Part shown: in pieces, positions 8,321 to 18,000 of the stretch
Layout of the letters: every line of letters starts with the position of its first letter
Numbering within the stretch: position 1 is the stretch's first letter
Assembly (NCBI RefSeq): GCF_046224405.1
Contig: NZ_JBJXRK010000003.1
Coordinates: 62,001-126,000 of the forward strand
DNA length: 64,000 nucleotides
From: Gudongella sp046224405
Lineage (GTDB): Bacteria; Bacillota; Clostridia; Tissierellales; Tissierellaceae
Direction: 5' to 3'
Made by a program: the position numbers and the translations under genes
Notes under the pieces: model-generated
What the model saw: only the letters and a program-made list of their open reading frames with translations
The model's database searches: none
Told to the model about the DNA's origin: nothing

Positions 8321-9559
8321 GACTATATATGGACTGATTTTGAAATCCATATTTTTTAAAGGCTTATTTAGATTCAAGCCAAAAAAGTACAAATCCGTGG
8401 CGAGGATATCCATCTGGAGCATTTTTCTGTGCACGGGAAGGAGTTTTGGAATTGAATCAGTTAGTTTATTTAGTATCTCAAGATTTGAGTTATCCTTAAT
8501 GGAATTAATTATCTGAAAACCTTTATGGTTGCTTCCTAGTATCCTTAAGTATCCAGGATCTAAGGAATACGATTCAAGGATATTCTTTTTGTCTAAATTT
8601 GCAAGCAAATGAATTAGAAGCCTTTGTATTCTGGTTTCCGTATAACGCTTAGTTGAAATCAATTCAATCAGCTCAAAAACATCCGAAGTATTTTCCGATA
8701 GATTCTTAATTCTGTTCTCAAGTCCTATTTCAACATCAAAATATTCTGCGATTATCTCGGGTTTCAATACACATAGGAGATAATTGATTGCATGCGAATA
8801 GTTCTCCAATCCATTTACACATCCATACCTCTGGATGAAATTTAGAATAGCTTGGTAGGATGCTTCAGGAAGTAGACCTGCAACTGATTCAACACCCCTT
8901 GTCTTTATTGATTGCCTTATTGCAGTTGCTGAAGCTATGCTGCTCCTGATTTCCCGGTCCTTGTAATCATCTCCTTGTCTCTGGAAAGTCAAGGGTATAA
9001 TGGATGAGTTTAATCTTCTCAAGGATTTCAGATACTCAATTCCAAGAATATTATTTGACTCCTTGAGTATTTCAGCTGCATTGGGTATTCTAATCTCGTT
9101 GGATTCCATATAATCCTCTAGGGCCAGAGATCTTGATACGGAGAAGGAATTGCCTCTATTTAGATGCTCTCTTAGATAGTACTTAAAAAGTGATGGCTCT
9201 TCATCCAATATCATTGCAATATCATTTAGCTGATTTACATTGCCTGATTCACTGCCAAAGACCAGATAGTCAACAATCCCCATTGATTCAAGGATTCTGG
9301 TGGCACCTGAGGCAAAGAGCTCAGCAGTCTGTACAGCATAGGAAAAAGGCAACTCAACAACAAGGTCAACACCATTTTCTATTGCCATTTCAGCACGTGT
9401 CCATTTGTCAACGATTGCGGGTTCGCCTCTTTGAACGAAAGATCCACTCATAACAGCAACCAGATGAGACGCTCCAGTTAGCTCTCTAGTTTTTTCTATG
9501 TGTAATCTATGTCCGTTGTGGAAAGGATTGTATTCAGTTATTAAACCAGCTACCTTCAT
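8315..9559 (-). CDS. tmcAL: tRNA(Met) cytidine acetate ligase TmcAL (YlbM)
   Basis: TmcAL activates acetate with ATP and transfers it to the wobble cytidine (C34) of elongator tRNA-Met, giving N4-acetylcytidine. The protein (414 residues) opens with the nucleotidyltransferase motif GLITEYNPFHNGHRLHI and contains VMSGSFVQRGEPAIVDKWTR and the VELPFSYAVQ segment, all diagnostic for this family. The longer frame begins with a GTG at 9571 that lies inside the ribosome binding site AAGAGGTGA; the ATG at 9559, nine bases later, matches family N-termini. It is one of only two minus-strand genes here and is divergent from ackA. Confidence 0.93.
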   Translation of the reverse strand: MKVAGLITEYNPFHNGHRLHIEKTRELTGASHLVAVMSGSFVQRGEPAIVDKWTRAEMAIENGVDLVVELPFSYAVQTAELFASGATRILESMGIVDYLVFGSESGNVNQLNDIAMILDEEPSLFKYYLREHLNRGNSFSVSRSLALEDYMESNEIRIPNAAEILKESNNILGIEYLKSLRRLNSSIIPLTFQRQGDDYKDREIRSSIASATAIRQSIKTRGVESVAGLLPEASYQAILNFIQRYGCVNGLENYSHAINYLLCVLKPEIIAEYFDVEIGLENRIKNLSENTSDVFELIELISTKRYTETRIQRLLIHLLANLDKKNILESYSLDPGYLRILGSNHKGFQIINSIKDNSNLEILNKLTDSIPKLLPVHRKMLQMDILATDLYFFGLNLNKPLKNMDFKISPYIVK

Positions 9560-9752
9560 AACCTTGGTCACCTCTTGCTTTCATGTTTGTTTGACTCTGT
9601 GTTTATAATTTAATAATATGTGGTTCATTACTAAAAATAATAACACTACATCTAAACATAAACAAATAAAATTTCACTGGTCAGCTTTTATATAGAAATG
9701 GAAAATGCAATTATTCAGTGATCAAAGATTTGTTTGAGCCTGTTTTGGTTTC

Positions 9753-9781
9753 TTCTGTTGATTTTTTAACACAAATATAAT
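9753..9781 (+). promoter_or_regulatory. Candidate ackA promoter
   Basis: A perfect TATAAT at 9776-9781 lies 36 bases before the ackA ATG. The best -35 at 17-base spacing, TTCTGT (9753-9758), is weak. The rest of the 258-base gap between tmcAL and ackA is AT-rich with no other clear structure. Confidence 0.4.
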
Positions 9782-9817
9782 ACTATTGAGTTAGAAATAT
9801 TGTTAGGAGGTCTGTAA

Positions 9818-11020
9818 ATGAAAATTTTAGTAATGAACTGTGGTAGTTCTTCTCTGAAATATCAGCTGATTGATATGCAGGGAGAGAAGGTAATGGCAAA
9901 GGGTCTTGTTGAAAGGATAGGAATAGAGGGCTCGAAAATTAAACACGATACCACTGGTAAAGAAAGAGTAGTAATTGAGGAACCTATGAAAGACCATAAA
10001 AAAGCAATCGAACTAGTGCTTCAGGTTATCGTTGACAAGGATCATGGAGCAATTGAATCCATGGACGAAATAGGAGCAGTAGGTCACAGAGTTGTACACG
10101 GTGGGGAAGATTTCGCAAGCTCAGTTATCATCGACGAGGCAGTTATGGATGCTCTTAACAGAAATATTGAGCTGGCTCCATTGCATAATCCGCCAAACAT
10201 CATGGGAATTGAAGCATGTAAGGAATTGATGCCCAATACACCTATGGTGGGAGTGTTTGATACAGCTTTCCATCAAACCATACCTGCAGATAACTACATT
10301 TATCCAATACCTTATGAGTACTATGAAAAATACAAGATCAGAAGATATGGATTCCATGGAACCTCTCACAAGTATGTTTCCATTAGGGCTGCAGAGCTTA
10401 TGAACAAGGATATCAAGGACCTGAACATAGTAACATGTCACCTAGGCAATGGATCCAGTGTAACGGCAATTGAAGGTGGAAAATCTGTAGACACGAGCAT
10501 GGGCTTCACACCACTTGAAGGTCTTGCAATGGGAACAAGATCAGGTGATATAGACCCTGCAATAATTCCATTCCTGATGGACAAGGAGGGCATGTCATTT
10601 GATGAAGTTAACAACATGCTGAACAAAAAATCAGGTGTACTAGGGATATCAGGATTGAGCAGTGACTTTAGAGATCTTGAGATTGCAGCTGAAGAAGGCA
10701 ATGAGAGAGCTGAGCTTGCTTTGAAGGTATTTACCAACAGAGTAAAGAAATACATTGCAGCATATGCAGCTCAAATGTGCAGAATTGACGTACTTGTTTT
10801 CACAGCTGGAATTGGTGAAAATTCAGATGTCATAAGAAGAATGGTATGTGAAGGACTTGAATGCCTAAACATAAGAATTGATGATGAGCTGAACAATGGA
10901 GTTAGGGGTAAGGAAGCAGTACTTAACAAGGACCTAACAAGCGCTACTATCATGGTTATTCCAACCAATGAAGAACTAATGATAGCTAGAGATACCTTGG
11001 GTTTGGTCAACGAAAGATAG
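9818..11020 (+). CDS. ackA: Acetate kinase
   Basis: AckA interconverts acetyl phosphate plus ADP and acetate plus ATP, the last step of acetate fermentation. The 400-residue length is standard. The start VMNCGSSSLKYQL is the N-terminal phosphate-binding signature, VGVFDTAFHQTIP is the second acetate kinase signature, and GHRVVHGGE and CHLGNGSS carry active-site residues. TAGGAGG precedes the ATG. A phosphotransacetylase gene, often adjacent, is not present in the window, so it must lie elsewhere. The next gene has its own consensus promoter, so ackA is probably monocistronic. Confidence 0.98.
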   Translation: MKILVMNCGSSSLKYQLIDMQGEKVMAKGLVERIGIEGSKIKHDTTGKERVVIEEPMKDHKKAIELVLQVIVDKDHGAIESMDEIGAVGHRVVHGGEDFASSVIIDEAVMDALNRNIELAPLHNPPNIMGIEACKELMPNTPMVGVFDTAFHQTIPADNYIYPIPYEYYEKYKIRRYGFHGTSHKYVSIRAAELMNKDIKDLNIVTCHLGNGSSVTAIEGGKSVDTSMGFTPLEGLAMGTRSGDIDPAIIPFLMDKEGMSFDEVNNMLNKKSGVLGISGLSSDFRDLEIAAEEGNERAELALKVFTNRVKKYIAAYAAQMCRIDVLVFTAGIGENSDVIRRMVCEGLECLNIRIDDELNNGVRGKEAVLNKDLTSATIMVIPTNEELMIARDTLGLVNER

Positions 11021-11023
11021 TAG

Positions 11024-11052
11024 TTGACAAAGATGTCACTCATATATATAAT
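11024..11052 (+). promoter_or_regulatory. Consensus sigma-A promoter for yceD-rpmF
   Basis: A perfect TTGACA (11024-11029) and perfect TATAAT (11047-11052) are separated by exactly 17 bases, beginning four bases after the ackA stop. Transcription would start near 11059 with a short leader before the ATG at 11081. It is among the strongest promoter matches in the window, fitting a ribosomal protein operon. Confidence 0.9.
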
Positions 11053-11080
11053 AGTAGTGTTAGTCTAAGAGGTGACAACT

Positions 11081-11596
11081 ATGAAAATTGATTTATCAGA
11101 TTTTCTTGATAGTGGAAAGCAAGTTATGAGTTTTTCATTTGACCTGTCCAAGGAAGTGTTTCCAAATGAAGATGTTTCGTCAATTGAAGACCCTATACAT
11201 ATAGAGGGGAACCTCTATAGGGTGGATGGCGAAATACTCATAGAAACTAAAGGTAGATACCTTTACCAGGCACCTTGTGACAGATGTCTTGCTGAGAGCA
11301 GCAATGAAATAAGTTTCAAGGCTTCAGGAAAATTGATGGAAGAAGAATCAGGGAACAACATTGAAGATGAGGAATCTGATGAGGTAGTTTACTACAGGGA
11401 CATGTATGTAAATCTCGATGATTACATCTGGAATCAAATAGCCAGTTCCCTACCGATGAAATTTTTATGCAGCGAGGATTGCAAAGGTTTGTGTCAAAAA
11501 TGTGGGAAAAACCTTAATGAGGGACCATGTGACTGCACAGTTGAAACTGGTGATTTGCGATTCGAAAAGTTAAGGGAACTTTCTCTAAATGATTAA
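11081..11596 (+). CDS. yceD: DUF177 (YceD) family protein
   Basis: DUF177 proteins are nearly always encoded directly before rpmF and are linked to rRNA and large-subunit metabolism, but the exact role is not established. The 171-residue product has a CDRC motif near the middle, an acidic stretch (EEESGNNIEDEESDE), and a C-terminal cluster CSEDCKGLCQKCG followed by CDC that could bind a metal. A GTG at 11072 lies within the AAGAGGTGA ribosome binding site, so the ATG at 11081 is the start. It sits 13 bases before rpmF on the same transcript. Confidence 0.92.
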   Translation: MKIDLSDFLDSGKQVMSFSFDLSKEVFPNEDVSSIEDPIHIEGNLYRVDGEILIETKGRYLYQAPCDRCLAESSNEISFKASGKLMEEESGNNIEDEESDEVVYYRDMYVNLDDYIWNQIASSLPMKFLCSEDCKGLCQKCGKNLNEGPCDCTVETGDLRFEKLRELSLND

Positions 11597-11609
11597 GGAG
11601 GTGTTTTAA

Positions 11610-11789
11610 ATGGCAGTACCAAAAAGGAAAACTTCTAAAGCCAGAAGAGACAAAAGAAGAGCGTCTTCCTATAGACTTAATAAAACCACAGTTGTTGAAT
11701 GTCCGCAATGTCATGAGCCTAAACAACCACATAGAGTTTGCAGAAGCTGTGGCTATTACAAGAGCAGGGAAGTAATTGTAGTCGAGTAA
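11610..11789 (+). CDS. rpmF: 50S ribosomal protein L32
   Basis: L32 is a small large-subunit protein. The frame codes for 59 residues, begins MAVPKRKTSKARRDKRR, and has the zinc-binding pairs CPQC (about residues 31-34) and CRSC (about 44-47), so it is the C4 form. TAAGGAGGTG precedes the ATG. It follows the DUF177 gene, its usual partner, and is closed by a strong terminator six bases after its stop, which separates it from plsX. Confidence 0.97.
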   Translation: MAVPKRKTSKARRDKRRASSYRLNKTTVVECPQCHEPKQPHRVCRSCGYYKSREVIVVE

Positions 11790-11794
11790 ACAAG

Positions 11795-11828
11795 AAAGAT
11801 AGTGATTAGCTTCACTATCTTTTTTTTA
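11795..11828 (+). terminator. Intrinsic terminator after rpmF
   Basis: AGATAGTGA (11797-11805) pairs with TCACTATCT (11812-11820) around a 6-base loop; A residues before the stem pair with part of the eight-T run after it. Confidence 0.92.
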
Positions 11829-11848
11829 TGTGCTAAAATGGATATAAT
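11820..11848 (+). promoter_or_regulatory. Weak candidate promoter for plsX
   Basis: TATAAT at 11843-11848 is a perfect -10 box, 55 bases before plsX. The matching -35 position falls in the T tract of the rpmF terminator (TTTTTT), so only the -10 is convincing. Confidence 0.35.
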
Positions 11849-11903
11849 AGGTATACTTGAATTTATCAGGGATACAGCCAATAACTATAAATGAGGGATA
11901 GGT

Positions 11904-12890
11904 ATGAGAATTATTGTAGATGGAATGGGTGGGGACAATGCACCCGAAGCCATTGTAAAGGGAGCAGTTGAAGCAGTCAATGAATATGGTATAGACATCC
12001 TAATCGCTGGCGGAGAGGATGTTATCAAGGAGGAGTTGGAGAAGCATTCGTACCCAGCAGAAAAAATTCAGATTTTGGATGCACCTGAAATTATTACCAA
12101 CGATGATAATCCAACACTGGCCATAAGAAGAAAGAAAAACAGTTCAATGGTCAAAGGCATGCAGGCACTTGCAGATGGAGAAGGCGATGGCTTCATATCT
12201 GCAGGGAATACAGGTGCGCTGCTGGCAGGTGGGATTTTTGTAGTCAAGAGAATTCAGGGCATCGATCGTGCAGCATTGACTGTACTTTACCCAACACTTA
12301 GAGGGGCGTCACTATTGGTCGATGCAGGGGCAAACATGGATACAAAACCAGAGTATCTTGAACAATTTGCCATGATGGGATCCATTTACATGGAAGAAGT
12401 AATGGGAGTTAAGGAACCTAGGGTAGGGTTAGTAAATGTCGGAGCTGAAGAAACTAAAGGAAATCAGCTTGCCAAGGATACATTCATGGCTTTGAAGGGT
12501 TCAAATATTAACTTTATTGGGAATATAGAGGGCAGAGACCTGCCATATGGAGCAGCTGATGTGATGGTCTGCGATGGTTTTGTAGGCAATGTAGTTCTTA
12601 AGCTGACCGAAGGTATGGCTTCATCAATATTTTCAATCCTGAAGGAATCATTCATGGCTGATACCAGATCAAAGCTTGGGGCACTTCTTCTTAAACCGCA
12701 GCTTAAGAGGATGAAAAAACGTCTAGATTACAGAGAATACGGAGGAGCACCCTTGCTTGGTACAGTTAAACCAGTGGTGAAGGCTCATGGAAGTTCAGAT
12801 TATTATGCGTTCAAGAATGGTATCGGTCAATTGAAGACCTTTATTGAAAGCGACGTCATAGGTAAAATAGAGAATAAGAAAAGCATATAA
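11904..12890 (+). CDS. plsX: Phosphate acyltransferase PlsX
   Basis: PlsX converts acyl-ACP and phosphate to acyl phosphate, the donor for the glycerol-3-phosphate acyltransferase PlsY; it acts at the inner face of the membrane. The 328-residue sequence begins IIVDGMGGDNAPEAIVKG and includes AIRRKKNSSMVKG, SAGNTGALLAGG and CDGFVGNVVLK, all characteristic. GAGGGATAGGT precedes the ATG. In Bacillus the gene sits in fapR-plsX-fabD-fabG-acpA; here only plsX and acpP remain together, with no fapR, fabD or fabG. Confidence 0.97.
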   Translation: MRIIVDGMGGDNAPEAIVKGAVEAVNEYGIDILIAGGEDVIKEELEKHSYPAEKIQILDAPEIITNDDNPTLAIRRKKNSSMVKGMQALADGEGDGFISAGNTGALLAGGIFVVKRIQGIDRAALTVLYPTLRGASLLVDAGANMDTKPEYLEQFAMMGSIYMEEVMGVKEPRVGLVNVGAEETKGNQLAKDTFMALKGSNINFIGNIEGRDLPYGAADVMVCDGFVGNVVLKLTEGMASSIFSILKESFMADTRSKLGALLLKPQLKRMKKRLDYREYGGAPLLGTVKPVVKAHGSSDYYAFKNGIGQLKTFIESDVIGKIENKKSI

Positions 12891-12950
12891 TGATGAGGAA
12901 AGGAAGTTTTTCTTGAATAAGATGTACAAGGTTATCACGGTACAGTTAAG

Positions 12951-12963
12951 TAGTAACTTACTA
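12951..12963. promoter_or_regulatory. Palindrome upstream of acpP (possible operator)
   Basis: TAGTAA (12951-12956) and TTACTA (12958-12963) form a perfect inverted repeat around one C, 32 bases before acpP. The TAGTA/TACTA half-sites resemble those of the lipid regulator FapR, but the spacing is two bases shorter and no fapR is present here. No good promoter boxes could be assigned around it. Confidence 0.3.
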
Positions 12964-12995
12964 TTAGATATTAAACATAAAAATGGAGGATTAAT

Positions 12996-13226
12996 ATGAT
13001 CACACAGAAGATAATAAACATTATTACAACACAGTTCAACGTTCCTGAAAAGGATATAAACATGGAAACATCTTTTAGGGATGACCTGAACGCTGATTCA
13101 CTTGATCTTGTGGAGCTGGTAATGGCGCTTGAAGATGAGTTCGGACTGGAAGTTGAGGACGATGATGTGGAATTGATAAAAACAGTAGGCGATGCCAAAA
13201 ACTACATAAAGGGTAAATTGGAATAA
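12996..13226 (+). CDS. acpP: Acyl carrier protein
   Basis: ACP carries growing acyl chains on a 4'-phosphopantetheine arm during fatty acid synthesis. The 76-residue acidic protein has the attachment motif ADSLDLVEL with the modified Ser at residue 35, and the usual four-helix pattern ending in VGDAKNYIKGKL. TGGAGGA precedes the ATG. It lies 105 bases after plsX and 16 bases before rnc, the common plsX-acpP-rnc order. Confidence 0.97.
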   Translation: MITQKIINIITTQFNVPEKDINMETSFRDDLNADSLDLVELVMALEDEFGLEVEDDDVELIKTVGDAKNYIKGKLE

Positions 13227-13242
13227 GCCTGGGGGTGAAACA

Positions 13243-13962
13243 ATGAATGGATATTCGGATAGAGAGAAGCTTGATGAAATACAAGAAAATCTAAAGTATC
13301 GCTTTGAGGATATCGAATTGCTTGATACGGCTTTGACACATAGTTCCTATGCGAACGAGCATGGTATGCATGCCAGTAAAAGCAACCAGAGGCTTGAGTT
13401 TTTAGGTGATACAGTATTGGGATTGGTTGTCAGTGAGTATCTTTTTATGAAATATCCGTTTTATCCTGAAGGAGAGCTTACAAAGATAAGAGCCAAGGTT
13501 GTTTCTGAGCCATCTCTTGCCCTTGCAGCAAGAAGAATTAACCTGGGAAACTTTCTACTTTTGGGCAAGGGAGAAGAGAGTACTGGTGGAAGAGATGGGG
13601 ACTCCATACTTGCCGATGCCAGTGAAGCGATTACAGGGGCAATTTTTATGGATAGCAATTACGAAACCGTTAGGGAGTTCCTGCTAAAGAACTTTGAGAC
13701 TATAATTGTTAAGGCTGTTGCAAAGGGATCGCTTTTTATAGACTACAAGACAGGACTACAGGAAAAACTCCAGAAAATAACACGGGAGAAGCTTGTTTAT
13801 ACAGTAGTCAAGGAAGAAGGACCAGACCACAACAAGCTGTTCCATATAGATGTTTCAGTGGGTGGAGATGTAATTGGTTCGGGAATTGGCAGGAACAAGA
13901 AAGAAGCGGAACAAATGGCTGCAAAGGAAGCACTTATTCTTATGGGTGAAGATTATGACTAG
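13243..13962 (+). CDS. rnc: Ribonuclease III
   Basis: RNase III cleaves double-stranded RNA, including the rRNA precursor stems and the SRP RNA precursor. The 239-residue protein has the signature QRLEFLGDTVLGL (about residues 48-60), the acidic metal-binding DASEAITGAIF segment (about 125-135), and a C-terminal double-stranded RNA-binding domain (about 165-235) ending in EAEQMAAKEALILMG. GGGGGTGA precedes the ATG. The next gene overlaps the last 8 bases, so the radical SAM gene is translated from the same message. Confidence 0.97.
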   Translation: MNGYSDREKLDEIQENLKYRFEDIELLDTALTHSSYANEHGMHASKSNQRLEFLGDTVLGLVVSEYLFMKYPFYPEGELTKIRAKVVSEPSLALAARRINLGNFLLLGKGEESTGGRDGDSILADASEAITGAIFMDSNYETVREFLLKNFETIIVKAVAKGSLFIDYKTGLQEKLQKITREKLVYTVVKEEGPDHNKLFHIDVSVGGDVIGSGIGRNKKEAEQMAAKEALILMGEDYD

Positions 13963-15037
13963 ACATTACATTATTCCTATATTTGTCCCGCATTTTGGAT
14001 GCCCACATGATTGCGTTTTCTGTAATCAAAGGAAAATTACGGGACTATCTACTGATGTTACAGTTGAAGAAGTTAGGAGAATAATAGATGAACATTTGGC
14101 GACTTTCAAGAAGGACTCATTTATTGAGGTTGCTTTTTATGGTGGTAGCTTTACTGCCATAAAGAAGGAAATTCAAATGGAGTTACTTAAGGTACCCTAC
14201 GAATACAAGAAAGAAGAGAAAATTCATAACATTAGATTGTCCACCAGACCTGATGCCATAGATGATGATATTCTTGGGCTTCTAAAGGATTTTAAGGTGG
14301 ACACAATTGAGTTAGGGGTTCAATCTCTTGATAATGAAGTATTGAAGATGAGTGAGAGAGGGCATAGTGATATGGATGTCTATGAATCAACTAGACTCAT
14401 CAGAAAATGGGGATTTAAGCTTGGACATCAGATTATGCTTGGACTACCAGGTGACAGTCGTAAAAAGAGTCTGGATACTGCAAAAAGCATACTGGAAATG
14501 AATCCAGATATGATTAGGATATATCCGACCCTTGTAATTAAAAACACAGCGCTAGAAGACCAAATGAATGAAGGAAGTTATACACCATTGAGCCTAGATG
14601 AGGCTGTTGAAACATCTGCAATGATTTTAATGGCTTTTACCTCCCGGAATATTCCTGTGATCAGGGTTGGACTACAACCTACTGAAAACATACAAATGGG
14701 AAAGGACGTTGTTGCAGGGCCATTCCATCCTTCCTTTAGACAACTGGTTGAGGAGTATGTATTTAGATTGCTTTTTAATGAGTATGTGACTAGAAACAGA
14801 ATTGAAACAAAGGGAAAGGTTCTCGTTTTCCAATGTTCCAATACTAAGACGTCAATAATTGCAGGCCAGCATGGTAGAAATAGGGAAAGGCTTATTGATG
14901 ACTACGGATTTAAAAAGGTTAAAATAATCCCTTCCATAAAAAAGGATAACAAAGTTAAAATAGTCATTGATAACGAGGAAAGAGTTATTGACCTAGATGA
15001 GGAAATTAAATTATACGTTAATAATAACCCTATATAA
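13955..15037 (+). CDS. Elp3-like radical SAM protein of unknown substrate
   Basis: The 360-residue product is a radical S-adenosylmethionine enzyme: PHFGCPHDCVFCNQRK (residues 10-25) holds the CxxxCxxC cluster that binds the 4Fe-4S centre, followed by AFYGGSFT and RLSTRPDAID, as in the Elp3/HemN-like class. It has no acetyltransferase domain, which separates it from full Elp3. The ATG at 13955 lies 8 bases inside rnc with GGGTGA upstream; a longer frame within rnc is not supported. This gene is commonly found between rnc and smc in Clostridia. The substrate is unknown to me; the rnc link suggests RNA but does not prove it. Confidence 0.85.
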   Translation: MTRHYIIPIFVPHFGCPHDCVFCNQRKITGLSTDVTVEEVRRIIDEHLATFKKDSFIEVAFYGGSFTAIKKEIQMELLKVPYEYKKEEKIHNIRLSTRPDAIDDDILGLLKDFKVDTIELGVQSLDNEVLKMSERGHSDMDVYESTRLIRKWGFKLGHQIMLGLPGDSRKKSLDTAKSILEMNPDMIRIYPTLVIKNTALEDQMNEGSYTPLSLDEAVETSAMILMAFTSRNIPVIRVGLQPTENIQMGKDVVAGPFHPSFRQLVEEYVFRLLFNEYVTRNRIETKGKVLVFQCSNTKTSIIAGQHGRNRERLIDDYGFKKVKIIPSIKKDNKVKIVIDNEERVIDLDEEIKLYVNNNPI

Positions 15038-15096
15038 AGGCTCCCAAGTGGGTCTTTATACGGGTGGTCCCTATGGACTGGAATGGAGTGTATTCA

Positions 15097-18000
15097 ATGT
15101 ATCTAAAAAAAGTTGAAATTCAGGGTTTCAAATCTTTTGCAGAAAAGACGGAAGTAGTCTTTAATGACAGGGTAACTGCTATTGTCGGTCCAAACGGAAG
15201 TGGCAAGAGCAATATTGCCGATGCAATAAGATGGGTCCTGGGTGAGCAAAGTGTAAAGAATCTAAGAGGAACCCGAATGGAGGACATTATTTTTTCCGGA
15301 ACTGAAAAAAGAAAAGCTCTAGGGTACTCAGAGGTAACGATAATTTTTGACAATTCATCCGGAAGGATACCAATAGACTATAGAGAGGTAGCAGTAACTA
15401 GAAGGATGTTCCGTTCAGGGGAGAGCGAATATTACATAAACAAGAATTCATGTAGACTGAAGGATATTCGAGAACTTTTTATGGATACTGGTGTAGGAAA
15501 GGAAGGATATTCTATAATAGGGCAGGGGAAAATCGATGAAATACTGTCCAATAAACCGGAAGATAGACGGAATATATTTGAAGAAGCAGCGGGAATTGTA
15601 AAATATAAATCCAAAAAGCAGGAAGCTTTGAGAAAGCTTGACAGAACTCAGTCCAATCTCACTAGAATAGGCGATTTACTTCATGAAATAAAGAACCAGA
15701 AAGAAAATCTTCAATTGGAAGCAGAAAAGGCTAAGGAATTTCAAAAGCTCTATGGGCAACTTCGAAGACTTGATTCAAGCCTTTCCGTGTATGAAGTTGA
15801 TCGACTGAAGACCAAGCTTGCAGATGCGGAAGAGAAAAAAGCTGCATTGGAGAATGAAAAATCGATCATTGAAGCTGATAGTCTTCAGGTTGAAGAAAGT
15901 TATTCAACGCTAAAGTCTAGAATTGAGGATTTGGAGAGGGTTATTGAAGAAAAAAGAACTCTTAAGATGGAAAGTATTCAGGAGTTTGAGAGGTCGAAAA
16001 ATAGGGTTAAAATATTGGAGGAAAGGGAGATCCATCTAAACAAAGAGGTTTTACGGCTGAATGAAGAAATTGAGAAAGGTAATGAATTTCTTCAAGTGGG
16101 TGACACTAGGATGGATTCATCTGCTATTGAGATAGATAGATTAAGCAATGAGGTGAGGCTGCTAAAAGAGCACCTGGATGAAAAGTTTCTTCAAAAGAAA
16201 GAACTTGATATCAGAATGCTCAGCCTAGAAAAAGATATTAATAGTAGAAAAAATCAGTTGATGTCCTTATATACCTCATTATCCGACAAGAAAAGTGAGA
16301 GCAACACAATTCTCTCGTTTGAAGATAGCATAAAAGGAAGGCTTGAAATCCTTACTGAGGATGAAAACTCAATAAGCAATAAATGCAAAAAGCTAAAAAT
16401 AGAACTTGACCTTAAAGCGGAGGAACTTGACAAGTTAATTGAATCTAGAGGGATTCTCGAAGAAAAAACTGGAGATATAGTGGATGAGATAGGCAGGTTG
16501 AGAACTAGCTTGTCATTTGAACAATCAAAGCTGCAGGAAATCCAGAAGGAATTGGATACTTCTGCTTCATCACAAAAACTATACAAGAATATGGAAAAGG
16601 AGTACGAAGGGTATTATAACAGTGTTAAATCATTGATTAAAGCCATCAACACAAACAGTGAGCTAGGAGATGGATTTATTGGCACCGTGGCGGATTTGTT
16701 TACGGTTGACAAAAAATACATGAAGGCGATAGAGGTAGCTTTAGGTTCATCCATTCAGAATATTGTTGTTACAGATGATGATAGTGCTAAAAGAATGATT
16801 AGTTATCTAAAATCTGAGAAGAAAGGTAGAGCTACATTTTTGCCGCTTAATACGGTCACGGGATGGGAAATTAGTATTCCTGATGGAGATAGAAAAGAGT
16901 TTGGACTGGTTGGTGCTGCTTCAAGCATTCTTAAGAACGACTCAAAGTACAACAAGGTTTTCATGAATCTTCTGGGAAGGACAATAATAGCCCACTCACT
17001 GGAAGATGCAATCAATTACTCTAAAAAATCTGGATTTAAGTCCAGGATTGTTACAGTAGATGGTGAGATCATAAACCCGGGAGGGAGCTTGACTGGTGGT
17101 AGTGCGAAAAACCAGTCCATCAGCATTTTGAACAGAAAGCATACTCTGGCTGAGCTGGGAGGTAAAATTAAGAAACTTAAGAATCATATTGATATAAAAA
17201 AATCTTCAATACAAGAGATAGAACTGGATTTAGAACAACAATTGGTCACCAATGAAAAACTAACTGAAGATATGGGTAGCATAAAGACAAGAATGACAGC
17301 TCTTGAAAAGGAAATTGACAACATGGATTATCAATATGAAATTCAAATCCAGTCGATGGAATCGAAGAAAATTGAAATTCTAGGTCTGAAGGATGAGCTA
17401 AATGAGCTTGAGTTAAGGAAAAAAGAGCTAAATAAAGATCATACAAATCTAAAGAACAGTCACGACAAGCTGGAAGTTGAAATTTCAGAACTTCAAAAAA
17501 CATTTGATGAGAGCAAAAAAACCAAAGTCATATTGGATAATGATATAACTGAAACTAGAATTAAGCTTAATGCTTTAGAAAAGTCTCTGGGGAATTTTAA
17601 GGAGAGAATTCAGGAAAGTGAGTTGTCTATTTCTGAAACCAAGGAATCCGTAAGAATCAAGGAAGCAGAATTGAACAGACTTCAAAGAGAAATATCAGAA
17701 AATACCCTGGAGAAGATTGAATTGGCTGAATACATTCAAAGGCAGTCAACCTCGGAAGAAGAGGAATCGGGAGTATTAAAGGATAAAGTTCGGGAAAAGG
17801 AAACCCAAATGAAGGAATTCTATCAGCTGCAGGATCGGTTAAGAGAATTGACCAAAAGACAGACCACAGTAGAAAGAGAATTGAATAAATTGGAGGTAGA
17901 TCAGGCCAAGGCTCAATTGCAGATTGAAAACATACTTGAAAAACTTGAAAATGACTATGAAATTACTCTTGCTGAGGCTGAAAAACTATACTCAGAGATT

